NCBI GenBank assembly: GCA_015680685.1
Contig: MNCI01034224.1
Coordinates: forward strand, 676,244 to 740,243
Reading direction: 5' to 3'
DNA: 64,000 nt
From: Gnetum montanum
Taxonomy: Eukaryota > Streptophyta > Gnetopsida > Gnetales > Gnetaceae
Below, in pieces: positions 22,651 to 34,140 of the stretch. The translations under genes were made by a program, and so were the position numbers. Numbering within the stretch: the stretch's first letter is position 1; each line of letters begins with the position of its first letter. The notes beneath the pieces are model-generated. The model had not been told where the DNA came from. It did not search any database and was given only the letters and a program-made list of their open reading frames with translations.

Positions 22651-23307
22651 ATTAGAGTTGGGAAAACTATGTAATATGGTATGGGAATAACTAGTCAATA
22701 GCATATATCCATTATAGATGATAATGATGTGGTTTATGAAATCAAATTCTTCATTATACTTTGAAAATTTGGTAATGAGACATCTTTGAAAAATTAAGCA
22801 TGAAAAATTAATGGACTAATAGGATTAATAAGAAAATGTAAAATACAAATTATGGAAGTACTCTCTATATTTAGCATTATTGAGGTCAAATGAGTATCTC
22901 TATCCATATGTAGTGAGAGATTGTTGAGTGTAGAGTGATATAAGGAATATGAAATTTGCATATGAGTGAGGTAATGAAGATGTCAACTTTTAGGATTTAT
23001 CCATGTCCCACTTTTGTCACAAAGAAATCCATTGTTGGTATATTTGTGATGTCTCTAACATGCTTTTCCCATACTTTTATTACTCTTTGTTTTTACTTTC
23101 TACTATCTCCATTGCTTTCTCTATTCCTATCTCTTTTCATACTCTACATTAGTGAGGCCAAACTAGTGGTCTTTTTTTATTCTAGTAAGGATGTGATTGA
23201 GAGAATTAAGTGGGTTAGAAAGTGTTTTATCTACATTCTATGTGTGTTTTTTGAGATCTAGCCACACCTCACTTCTGTAACATAGCACTTCACTGTACAT
23301 GTATCAG
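22651..23307. other. AT-rich, no gene seen
   Basis: No recognisable coding frame. It ends at the LTR that starts at 23308. Confidence 0.4.
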
Positions 23308-24797
23308 TGATATTCTAGACATTCTTCCCTACCATCCCACTTATTTAATCCTCTTATAGGTACCTACTAGCTCATGTCTTTTTTTGATAGATTCTCCTTC
23401 AACTTTTCAGTAGTACCCATCAAGAGGAGGTCATGTTGTATCCACTTTGTGCTTTTCTACATAATTTAGAGTTCTAGGTACATTCTACAACATGAAACAT
23501 TAAAGTCATTAATGGTTCAAACTTGACATCTTGCATCAGCTATAATGTAGTTTCTAGATCTTTATCTTCAACTTGCTAGAAATGATGTTTCATATCATTA
23601 GCGACATCATTTTGGTTCATCTTCTATAACTTCAAATTGCAATTTTCAACATTAATTCTAGCATCGATTTTGTCTCTAGCTTTTGATGTTCCACATCAAA
23701 TCAACTTTAAACATTTGATATCATATCTCATTTTTATAACACATTAGCACTTCAACATCCAGCTTAATCTTTTATTCAATTTCTAACATAAATTTTCATA
23801 CTTACACATTGATTCTCCTATCTTGAACCTTATGAAAGATTCTGTCTACCCTAATGCATTCTTTCTTTGTAATCTACAAGGAATTTTTGGCCTATAAATA
23901 GGAGGATACTCCTAAATGAAAAGAGATTAGTCTTTTAAATAGTTGATTAGAATTTCCATCTTTTGTCTTTAGAAGTTCTTCTTAGCATTCCTAGCTATCT
24001 CTACTACTTAGTGCACTCATCATTCCTTGCTATTGGTGATTTGGAAATTCCTTTCGAAAGACTATACTACTCTACAAAATAACTATCCTCTTTTTCTATT
24101 TTCCTGCTAACATATTATGTTCCCTTCTTGTTATCCTCTTGAAACACAAAGAAATTGGCTAGAACGATATCAACATAACAATCTAATCCTTTTCTCTACT
24201 TCTTTAGTTTCTACAAGTGTTCTTGTCAAATGTGCATCAAGTGCATGCATCAAAGAAAGAATGAGATAACATATCTTCTAGTTAGATGCCTCTGATCCCT
24301 GGTACATATCTTGAAAAATATTTTTATAGGTTCTTGGGCCCCTATTTTTGTTGTAATATGGATATTATCATTTCAATTTTCTATCTCTAGCATCATCTAG
24401 ATTTGCTATGGATCTAGTTTTTGTTTTCTTTTTTTTTATTTAATGTCCTAATGGATTAAATCTATTTTTCTTTGCATCTCATTATCAAATTCTCTTATCT
24501 ACCAACCACATGATACATTTCATTTTATATGGATCTACATATGATCTTTGCTTGTTTTCTATTGGCTATTTTGTGCATTCACATTTCTCTTTTCACTTGA
24601 TACCTACTAGCCTTTGACAAAAAAGTTTAGCTTAGATTATTATATTTTTCTCATGATCTACAAGTACCCTTTAAATTTAAGAAAAACTATTCAAAATATT
24701 AGTTTTCCTAGACCATTTGGTAGCCACAAGATTACCTAGATTAATTTTATGTTAGGTTGTATTGAATCTCATTATTACAATAATTCCTACCATAACA
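23308..24797 (+). mobile_element. 5' LTR of the outer gypsy element
   Basis: Starts TGATATTCTAGACATT and ends CATAACA. Conserved blocks are shared in order with 53601-55111, for example TTTAATCCTCTTATAG.TACC, CTAGGTACATTCTA, GGATCTACATATGATCTTTG and TTATGTTAGGTTGTATT. It is about 1,490 bp. Confidence 0.7.
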
Positions 24798-24803
24798 TCT
24801 TTT

Positions 24804-24820
24804 TGGTGCTAGATAGATGG
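24804..24820 (+). other. Primer binding site candidate
   Basis: TGGTGCTAGATAGATGG lies 6 bases after the LTR end, in the primer-site position. The tRNA type is not certain. A CG-to-TG change from a TGGCGC-type site would be in line with decay elsewhere. Confidence 0.4.
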
Positions 24821-25529
24821 CCTTCATGAGACTAAGCATTATTTTTAGGATCTCCTCTCTATTTTCATTTTCATATTTTACTCAATTATTTCTAAGTGTT
24901 TCTACTATGCCATGTTGATACACTAATGTCACATCTTATTGAAACTAGAGCTTCTAATCTTTTAGCCTATTTGCAGAACAAAAAATGCATTATTTGTTCC
25001 ACTTACTACTGAACCTTTTAGCCTTCCTATATCTCCTTTTTCACCATATCAACTATTTTCAATTAACAACATTAGTAATCCATACTTCATTTTTTAATCC
25101 TTTATTTCATACTTTGAAACTACCCATTCTATTCCTCAACCACAACCTACCATATCTTCATTTTAGCCTTTTTCATTTTTTACTTCTACTCCATTGCCAT
25201 TTAGAATTCCCTAAGCTAGTATCATATTATCCTTTCCCCCATACCTATCCAATCTAGTCTTTTTTGGTATACCTACTTCTACATCCTTTGGATCCATTCT
25301 TTATGTGCTTTGTTAATTAAAATTCTCATCCCCTACTACAATTTCATCAATTATCAATTCTCCTAGAACTATTCCATAATTGCTTTAATTACTTAATGAC
25401 ATGATGTGCTCTCTTTAAAATAATGATGAAAAAATAGCAAAGGTAGTTAGCATTTAAGAAAAATATTCTATTTTCTCATATAAGATCTTAAGTAATCCCA
25501 CAAGGTCTACATTTCCTTTGTTAATCTTT
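24821..25529 (+). other. Leader region of the outer element
   Basis: T/C-rich sequence between the primer site and the first gag-like motifs. The 90-codon open frame at 24985-25257 is very hydrophobic and compositionally biased, and I do not call it a gene. Confidence 0.35.
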
Positions 25530-27080
25530 CCTAAGGAAGTTTCACTACCTACTTTCACTGAGTACAATGATGAAATAGGAGGCCCCATGAATCATATGAT
25601 CATATTTAGGAATGAATACATGCTTATGGCTCCTTACCTAAATATTATGCTGAGACGTTTTTTAGAGCTTTGTAATGGTATAGGTCCCTAGCAAATGAAT
25701 CCATTACCTCTAGACACTTGTAGCCTTTTTTGAATGTTTTAAATTCATTGCACAAGTGTAATGTCTTTTGTTGGCATTAAATAAGCTTCAAATAAGCCCA
25801 TTTATAAATTCATTTCTTAATGGATAGCAACATTAACAATACTACCTTATCATTTTGAGGAATATCACTTACAAGACATTTCTTGAAGCTACAATGATTA
25901 ACTACATTTAGAACAAGATGGCTTATCTTAAGCCTTACTCTCTGAATGATGCTTTCCTAGCCACAAAATGTATTGAAGAAGTAGCTATTCAACATACTGA
26001 CTAGAAATTCATGTTAATCCAGAACAAGACTAAAAAGACTACTAAATAAGAGAAGGAATAACCAACTTCTACAAGTATTTCTTATTTAATCAATGGGCAA
26101 AATAACACTTCCTCAACTGCTTTCTATTCCACTTAGTAACATAGTCCTTCAAAGAATAGAGACTAGTACACTAAGATACCTATGAGGTACTCTCTACTTC
26201 TAGAAACTCTTCTTAGGAATGGCCACCTTAAGAAGAAGTAGGTCTCTAATTAAGAAAAAGGATTTTACCATCACATACAACTGATAGCTATGGATCCTTC
26301 TCCAAGACAAGAGGATGACCTTGAAGTGTCTAAGTAATATGACTATAAAAAATACTACTACTATCATGAGACTACTAAACATGATATAGACAATTACAAG
26401 AATCTAAAGGATGACATTTAGGATCTTACTGATAATGGCAAGATAGTCATGAAGAATGAACCATCCACTATGTATATGGTTAATCAATAGCTTGAGGGAT
26501 TTGAAAATTTAATGGAAGTTGAAGAAACAATTTTAGCTTTCAAGCCTAAATATAAAACTTGTAAGTCTCCATCTAAGAAACCTTAGAACTACAACTAGTC
26601 TGATTACAAATAGCTCAGATAGTCACTATTATAGCCTAAGAAACATTATGTAATCTATTAGTTTGACTACACTACTACATCATCAATATCAAATCATTCT
26701 TCTTCATGTCCTTCTCACATTCATAGTACTAATTCTTGTCATTCTACTCTAACTCAAACTATGCATCCATCCACTTCTTACTCTATTCCATCTCATGCTA
26801 AACCCTAGAATGCTCCTCCATCTAGTACATCTCAAATACTTTCTAATTCTTTCCCTCATCTCACATGAAAATCCTTACCCACAATTAGCATATCAATGAT
26901 TCACATTTGGCTAATAAAAAGGAGAAGGCTACTAATACATAAAAGCAATCTTTTACAATAACAAGGAAGATTTCTTTTCAGTATTAATAGGAGACTATTT
27001 CCTCATGTGGTCTCCTACCTTCTTCTGATCTTATATAGCTACTTATAGTAGCACCTACTTAACAAACACCTTAGCCTATG
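25530..27080 (+). pseudogene. gag: gag relic of the outer gypsy element
   Basis: It starts with TFTEYNDEIGGPMNHMIIFR, corresponding to the '..Y.D..GDP..H...F' start of plant gypsy capsid domains. Many stops follow. Near 26.66-26.85 kb a Ser/Thr/Pro-rich linker (SISNHSSSCPSHIHSTN) is readable, as in gag C-terminal regions, and PQLAYQ precedes a weakly readable stretch. The frame is too decayed to delimit domains. Confidence 0.45.
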
Positions 27081-27990
27081 AACAATAAGATCTTATAGTA
27101 GATTATCACTGTTATCCATTCTAAACATACCAACTTATTCTTGTATGACCTCATGGAAACCTCTAAAGAACATCACATTGCACTATATGATATCCTTAAG
27201 AGAATCATGGTTTCAAGTAACATTCTTTCTTGAAAGAAAGTCATATCCTCCTTTCTTCAAGTTCCTTACTATGGATCAAATAGACCAAAATTCTATGGTA
27301 AGAAAATAAAGAATAATTTTAAGACCAAAGGTATCTGTTAGCTAGCTTTCTATATCATCATCAAAGTGTATCTAGAAGTTCTAGTTCTACTAATACATGT
27401 TGTTGATGGTGTTGAATCGACCATGACCATATGAACTATTATCAAATCTTGATCTCAATGTTCAAGTAACTTTTAGTGAAATCTATGTTAACCTTATTTT
27501 ATTTAACGATACATAAGAAGATGTTATAGGTTCCATTAGATTACCTTTCATGGTAGTTGATGATGTTTAATCTAAAGCCATTTTTATGATAATACATGTG
27601 TCCTGGTGTCTACAATATACTAGAATAATCTTGGCTAGCACAAAACCAAGTTGTATCTTTTCCAATATACCAAGAGATACATATCCTTGCTCAAAATCAT
27701 ACAATAGTTATCTCTATGAACAAACAAATCCCAAGTGTTTCTTATCTAGACCAAGAAGAAAAATCTTATCAACTTAGTGGGAAATTAGCTGATATTAAAC
27801 TTGAACTTGTAGACAAGCTATAGTCGCTTACTCTTCTAAAAAATTTAAGATTATGGCAAATCTAATAGACTTGGATAATGAGTCTAATTTTGACATTGAG
27901 TTCATTAACTTGGGCTTTAGAGAACTAGACATATCCTCACCTAAGAAAAAGAATTCCTCCATCCTTCTTATTTAAATAATTAGAAATTCA
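27081..27990 (+). pseudogene. Protease region relic of the outer gypsy element
   Basis: In order: LFLYDLMETSKEHHIALYDI (the helix before plant gypsy proteases), FLQVPYYGSNRPKFYGKKI, VLLIHVVDGVESTMT (active-site region, DxG remnant), DVIGSIRLPFMVVDDV (the 'G.I.LP......' strand) and a C-terminal piece with IPRDTYPCSKSYNSYLYEQ. These blocks have the usual order and spacing of retropepsin in this clade. The catalytic triplet is not intact. The frame continues weakly to about 27.99 kb and resumes near 45.7 kb before RT. Confidence 0.5.
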
Positions 27991-28459
27991 TTGCAAATGC
28001 AATAACCTTAGATGCATAAGCTTTTTCCTATTTCTTATTTACAACTAAGTGATAGACATCTACTATCACCTATTAGGATTGTCCTTTAACTATTTTTCTA
28101 TTATTTTCTATTGTTAGGAAATGATGGTTAGCGAAAAAATTTGATATTACCTTTTTACTTGAAATTTCTCTCTTAATCACTTATTATTTGCAGGAAACAT
28201 TAAGTTAATAAGTGATTGTTTGCTTTGATGCATCACATTAAATCTAGCTATCATTGCAGAAAAGATGACTAAGTCAAATTTGACATGAAAATGAACTTTT
28301 CATTTTCTCAAACTTTTGTACAACTGATGCATGTCATGACTTTTGACATGACATCTCATGCCTATGTCAAATACGTTTGACATTTTATATAACTCCTTGC
28401 ATCACACACAAATGATGTAGAAATAATATTTAAAATGGTGCTCAATAGTCTTATTTATC
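27991..28459. other. AT-rich junction, no gene seen
   Basis: It lies between the outer element's protease and the end of a minus-strand gene relic. Several TGACATG/CATGTCA words occur at 28290-28385. No terminal inverted repeat matching the 45.2-45.7 kb end was found by eye. Confidence 0.35.
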
Positions 28460-29130
28460 CTCAGGAGCTTTCGCAACTACTTCTTCATCAACCTATGTCA
28501 AGGTAGGCGCTTCTACTAATCTCTAGTTGCTTTTCCCAATGTCTACACATAAAAGTTAAGAAACATAGGTTTGTTTTATGTTATTTTATCATTCAAATGA
28601 AATAAAATAAAATAATCACCTAATGTTCTAACACTTACCTTAGGTCTCTTTGTATATTTCTAATATCCACTATTCTATCTCCTCTAAGCTTAGGTTGGTT
28701 GTATTCAACATGTTAAATGTTGAGCTTGAAATCTTTGATAAAATGATTTTCTACTCTTTCTCATTGGCCTTTATCTCTTCTGGGGAGATATCATCATCAT
28801 CCTCTTCCTACTGTATGTTCTTCTTTAGAGCCTCTCTATTCCTCCTTTGACATGGTAATCATCACACTATTTGAAAAATATTCAAACAATTCCTCTAGCT
28901 TAGTTTTCTAATGAAAAATTTTCTTATTTATTTATGCATGTATAAATTTATATTCTCATTCAATAATTTGTAGTACTCTCTTTTGTACCACCACTTCTTG
29001 GTTTGGTGCTTCCTATCCCTAATCTTCCATATTGTTGTTGAGTTCCTTAAACTAGTCATAGAGTTTATCATAGTCAAGGTTGACCACTTTCTTCTCATTA
29101 GTGTCTTGTGAAAATTCACACCTTAATTAT
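28460..29130 (-). pseudogene. Intron-bearing gene relic of unknown family, 3' end
   Basis: On the minus strand a frame with an acidic run (EEDDDDISPEEIKANEKE), then LSKISSSTFNMLNTTNLSLE, reaches a GTAAGT donor at 28638. A 96-bp intron ends ATGTGTAG at 28543. The next exon continues in frame (DIGKSN, RLVEAPTLT, VDEEVVAKAPEDK) to a TAA at about 28460. All internal stops in these two exons are TAG. An upstream exon-like piece (CEFSQDTNEKKVVNLDYDKL, YDQFKELNNNMED) is at about 29120-29020. The same strand continues beyond the inserted gypsy element, at 41.2-45.5 kb. I do not recognise the protein. Confidence 0.55.
28543..28638 (-). other. Predicted intron, 96 bp
   Basis: AAG|GTAAGT donor and TTTATGTGTAG|A acceptor on the minus strand. 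The reading frame is kept across the junction, with the codon split g|ac. Confidence 0.65.
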
Positions 29131-30186
29131 TGAAACACGTTAAACAAAATTTTTGTTATGCATAAAATCCTTAAAACAAAAGTTTACATTGTAATTTGAT
29201 AACAATTTGAATGTAGAAATAATTTCCTTATTTTCCCATCAAAAATCCTACCCCATGATGTTGTTTTGGCAAAGGTTTGGGTAATTTTTTATGTGTAAAA
29301 TAAAATTTACAATCCACAAGCTATGAACTTCATTTATGCTAATGTGTGAAGGCCAAAATATTAAATACATTGAAAAATTTGGTAGAAAAAGCCAATATTC
29401 ATGGTCCAAACATTCAAATTTGGACCATGAAAATATCCCAAATATGCCATTAAATTTGGAAAGGAAAAGCTTCACATGTTGATGGTCCATATGTTGTAGT
29501 TTTGGATGGTGAAAAGTGTCATATATATTTGTATTTTAGGCCCAGAAAGTCAAAAACTTTGGTATGTCACATGTTGCATATTTGAGCCACCGAAAGCATC
29601 ACAATTGGTATAGGGAATGTTAGAAATAACCTAGAATCAATTTTGAAAATAATAAACAAATTCATAACATATTTAAATTAAAATATTCATCATTTTAAGG
29701 ACTTTTTGGATGATTTTTGCATTTATTCTAACTTAAGACTTTCAAAGTAGAGAAAGATCTGAGAGTTCATAGCCTTCTTTCCCTTAATGTAAATCATTGA
29801 GAGTTTGAAGAACCTACTACAACCATTTCTTTGAGGCAAATTGTGCAAGCTAGAAGTACCTAGAATGACTGTGAGACACAAACCACCCATCCACACTTCA
29901 AATCCTCAATAGTTACTTGTACAACATTTGTAGATCTATATTTCCTCACTTTGTATTCTCATTGATATCAATATAAAAGTTTTCAACTTGTTTTAGCCAT
30001 ATTTTATCTGTTATATTTATAGTTTCTCATTTTTGTTTATTTTCATCTAGTAACAAACTTTTTAAGTCCTCAAGCAATTGGTAAAACTATTTGAGATACT
30101 CTGGCTCCTTTCGAGACTCGTGGATTCTGAAGTTAAATTGTTTCATACATATCTTTTGGTTTTTCTAGTAGCAAATTTTGCTATCA
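29131..30186 (+). mobile_element. 5' LTR of the 29-41 kb element
   Basis: Begins TGAAACACG. Many blocks are shared in order with 40155-41215, such as TTTTTGTTATGCAT, AAGTTTACATTGTAATTTGAT, CATTTTAAGGACTTTTTGGAT, TTTGTATTCTCATTGATATC and AAGTCCTCAAGCAAT. The 3' edge is set at a CTATCA near 30186. Confidence 0.75.
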
Positions 30187-31829
30187 TTATCGTTTCTAAT
30201 GCTAGAATGACAACCTCCACCTAAATTCTTTGCTAAAACCTATTTCCATAAATATTTTACTATCTATTTCTACTTTGTAAATTTTTTTTTAATTTTTATT
30301 AAAACCCAATATATGAGACCATAGCTAGTTTTAGCCTTAAAATTTTTCATTGCTACATTTACAGTTGCAATGCATGGTTTTGCCTCTATTCTTGGGATTT
30401 GTAATTTTTCAATTGTAGTGTGTGCTAGTTTTCTTATTTCCTATACTTGTAGTTTGCAATTTTTCTATGTTTCACTATATACATTAAAGTCCATTTCTAT
30501 TTTCCCCAGCATTGTTACACACATTAGAAAATTTTTTTGAAACTTTTTTCATTACAATTACAGTTAACACATTGGATCTTTGCATGTTAGAGCTCTCACA
30601 AGATATAGCTTCACAAGATGCATATTCCACATATTATAACTTTCACACATTAAAGCCTCATAAGCTAAAGCTACAAACATTGAAGCCTCACAAGCTGAAG
30701 CTTCATACATTGAAGCTTCATAAGCTAAAGCTTCACATGTTGAAGCCTCACAAGCTATAGCTTCACACGCTGAAGCCTCACACACCAAAAGCTAAAGCAT
30801 GTTTAGAAAAAACAAAACAACAAAAATAGAAAAAAGAATTTTCCATACCTAACCAATTTAATTAACCCCTTACATTTTATGATTTTTTTTTTACCCTTCT
30901 ACCACACAACATAGTTGTCATGGCCTTGAACCAAGAATCTACTTATGTATACAACCCCAAGAACCTAGCTATAGTGAAGCATAGGTAGTTTCTTATATGA
31001 TTAGAACTTAGCCTAGTTCAAGTAAACATTGACAAGTAATGCTACAACTTCATATGCATGAAAATCCAAGTTGATTTGTACATCCCACATAAAGAGTTTG
31101 ATTCTAACCATCACTACAAGTTGACCTACAAGGATAAGAAGGAATACATCACTTGACCATCTGACAACATTGAATTATCCAAATTTTACATGCACTTATT
31201 GACAAAATTGGAATGTGCAGATGAGGATAAAGAAATGAGTGAAAAGGCCAGTTTAGGATCTCACTTAGAGGGTCAGGATGATTTTAGAGCCAAGTGCAAG
31301 CTAGATATATTTTTAGAGGACCTTTTGTAATGATATTTCTAAGAGATGACCAAGTTCAACTTTGTACCTCCTACTTTGGTGGTACACCAAAGTCCTCCTC
31401 CATAAGCTTGAGTTCTCAACCTACTTCAATGTTTATTTTTTTGTTCACCTTGGCACCTTTTAATACTATGCCTTAACCGCTACCAACAGTCACATCCATG
31501 CCTTAACCTTTTACAGTTTTGGCTAGTCCTTCTTCTAGAGTATAAATGCTACACATCCCTCACAACTTGTTTATTCCCAATATCCCTTTTGTTCCATATA
31601 TGCTAGTTCAAATTTTTCTTACCTCTACAAACTATATTGTTGACTTTATTTTTAACAAAAACTATGCAACAACTAGTGCAACCCTCAAGAGCACCACAAG
31701 GCTTAGATCAAGCCTTCCAAATGATCTAGGACCTTACTGATGAGTTGCAATAGCTTAAAGCTAGTACAAATCAAAAGGTAGAGGTTACGAACTTCTACCA
31801 GGATTATTCTATTAGTTCTAGCATTCCTC
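30187..31829 (+). other. Leader of the 29-41 kb element
   Basis: Non-coding between the LTR and gag except for the minisatellite at 30658-30798. A site resembling a decayed Met-type primer site may overlap the LTR edge (TGCTATCATTATC, 30179-30191), but this is weak. Confidence 0.4.
30658..30798. repeat. 30-bp minisatellite, about 4.5 copies
   Basis: Units start at 30658, 30688, 30718, 30748 and 30778 and are close to TCACAAGCTGAAGCTTCACA followed by CATTGAAGCC. A partial earlier unit is at 30611-30657. The repeat yields a Cys-Glu-Ala-Ser-rich open frame on the minus strand, which is a by-product of the repeat and not a gene. Confidence 0.85.
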
Positions 31830-33060
31830 AAATTAGATTACTTATAGGAATGCCTATACCAAACTTCACCAAATACAATGATGAAGGAGATCCTAATGTA
31901 CACCTTCTCACATTTTGGTTTCAGTGCCTCCTATTGTAAGAGTAACCTCACAAAATCCGACAAATTTTTCATATGTCCTTAAAATAAAAGGCTTTGGATT
32001 AATATTGAGTCTTAACTAGAGGTTCTATTTCTTTTTTCTTTTAAGACTTGAAACCCCAATTCTTCAATCACTTTAGATACAACTTGAAGCCTAATATAAC
32101 ATTGGACCAACTCATGAAAGTAAGGTAGGAGCTACTTGAACCTACCCAAAGGTTCATTTACAAATGGAATGCAATGCTCAATGAGATTCCAAAGTCGATC
32201 TCTAAAATCCACCTACTAGCCATCTTCAAGGATGTAGTCAATGACTATATCAAGTCAAAGCTCTACTACTTAGAACTCTAATCATTAAGCCAAACATTTT
32301 CCAAAATCAAGAACATCAAGGAGGTGTCTGAGGCTAGTGACTATCTAGCCTATGTAACCTACAATAACTAATACACTAGAAAGAACAAGGATAAGATCAA
32401 ATAAGCACATATAACTATGGTTGCAGTATCCATAGATACAAAGCAAGTAGAAAGGTAGAAATCATTACCATGCAACATGTCTTATGATCCATCCCATTCA
32501 TTTACCTCCTATGCTCCCAACTAACCAAGACCAAACTTTGAGCACAAGGATAAATACAGGTATGCTAAGTTATCTATGAAGTCCTCTAAGCTTCTAGAAT
32601 AGTTTCTTAGAAGTAACCATATTCAACTTAAGTAACTTTTTGAGGAAGCTTGTAAGAGGTATAATAATCTTTGTGAGATAGCCAAAGATCTAATGTAGTA
32701 ATCAAAGATGGTTTGAAACTACTGAAGTACTTTAGATTTTGTCACTATCATCAACTGGCTAGTTATGATACCAATTTTTGCATAGTCCTTAAAGACAATC
32801 TCCAAAAGATGATCAACTCTAGAGAGCTAGTTTTGAACAAGTCCAACTCTCCAAACATTAATAATAACTCTTATAACATAGCCTCATTCACAAAAACTAA
32901 AAGCTCTAACCCTCCTAAAGAACCATTTATCATCAAGGTATCACCAACTAGTACTCAACCTCAAAAGCTAAAGCCTAGAGCACCCTTTGTTTCACCATCT
33001 CCAGCCCTTAAGAAGCCTTTCATCAAACATGTTCCATCTTCAATGGCATCAACACCATAA
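31830..33060 (+). pseudogene. gag: gag relic of the 29-41 kb gypsy element
   Basis: The capsid domain begins with MPIPNFTKYNDEGDPNVHLL and LTFWFQC (the 'F.G..DP..HL..F' motif). It continues with NPNITLDQLMKVRQELLEPT, RFIYKWNAMLNEIPKSISKI and LYYLEL. A nucleocapsid-like block follows at 32713-32830: KYFRFCHYHQL, YDTNFCIVLKDNLQKMI. It corresponds to the 'YC.FH...GH.T..C..LK..IE.LI' finger of plant gypsy gags, with the first Cys replaced by Phe. A Pro/Ser-rich tail follows to the TAA at 33058-33060. Several stops precede 32713, and the last 115 codons are open. Confidence 0.75.
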
Positions 33061-33399
33061 CCCAATCCCCTTAAGGTAAGGGAACCTTTCATTATTAGGA
33101 TCCCTTTGCCACCTACAAGTAAATGTATGATAACCTATTATCAATGCTTACACATTCTAGCCAATAGTGCAATAGTTAACAAGAAATCATCACTGTAAAG
33201 ATGATAAAAACAACATGTCATCAAACTAATAACTAAGCCCACTAAAGGTAGCCAATAATAAAAGGCCTAAAAATAAGTTAACCCACCGAAACCTATATCA
33301 AGAATAGCCCTACCTATAAACCCCATTGATGAAACTACATCAACCAGTAGATGAAGAAAGAATCACAATCCAAGTAGGAGCGAGGATCCCAAGCCACAT

Positions 33400-34140
33400 A
33401 TGTCAAGAAATGAGCCAAAAATTATAGGAAGAATGGAGGAAGTTAAGGTTACCAAGGCTGAAAAATCCCATGCCAAGGAAAATAATTTCCTTGCAATAAT
33501 TGAACAAGCCAAATGGTTATTAAAGCAAAAGAATACATCATTGACTCTATACAACCTAGTCATGACTTCTTCGGCTCATAGAGATGCACAAGCTCAAATG
33601 TTAATCTCTATTCCTATGAGCAGAGACATGTTTACCAACAAGGAATCCATTCCCTCTATCATTGAAAGCACCTTTCTTAGGAAAAATAAACATCATTCCA
33701 AGCATAAATGTTTTGATAGTGAGGTAAAGATTAACTTGCAAAATGGATAAGTACTATCTGCACCTCTCCTTATTACCATATGTATTGGTAGGTATAAGGT
33801 TCATTGTGTTCATGTTGATGATGGAATGACAACCAATGAGATACCATTTACCATTGTTGAGAAACTAGGCCTAACTAAAAACATTTAAGAAACCTCTACC
33901 TCTACAATTAAGTCATTCAATAGATTGTGAGTAGTAATATGAGTCTTTATCTCCTTGGATTGTATAGCCAAGAAATAGTTTCCCACATCCATCAACTTCC
34001 TAGTAGTTGAATAGACACTACGTTTTAACTTGATTCTAGGAAGATCATGGTTGGATAAGATTCAAGTGATCTCATCTCTTATACACTAGGAGACTCATTT
34101 ACTATATCAAGGTGGTAAAATTATGCTTCATGGGGGTAAC
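33400..34140 (+). pseudogene. Protease relic of the 29-41 kb gypsy element
   Basis: An open 116-codon stretch (NNFLAIIEQAKWLLKQKNTS, LTLYNLVMTSSAHRDAQAQM) is the helix-rich part that precedes proteases in this clade. Then VHVDDGMTTNEIPFTIVEKL carries the active-site region with DGG changed to DDG, and FLVVE is followed by FNLILGRSWLDKIQVI and LLYQGGKIMLHGG, the classic end of the domain ('F.LILGRPWL....A..S..HQ....'). Pol should follow, but the sequence from about 34.2 kb leads to an LRR relic. Confidence 0.7.

Noticed and set aside
24985-25257. 90-codon hydrophobic frame after the outer 5' LTR
   Set aside because: Leu/Phe/His/Tyr-rich from T/C-rich DNA, with no recognisable domain and no conservation seen.
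30564-30788. Cys-Glu-Ala-rich open frame on the minus strand (and a Lys-Leu-rich one on plus)
   Set aside because: Both are translations of a 30-bp tandem repeat with no stop in its unit. There is no start context or homology.
30611-30798. Possible CRISPR-like array (regular 30-bp repeats)
   Set aside because: The units are directly adjacent without spacers, in plant retrotransposon DNA. It is a minisatellite.
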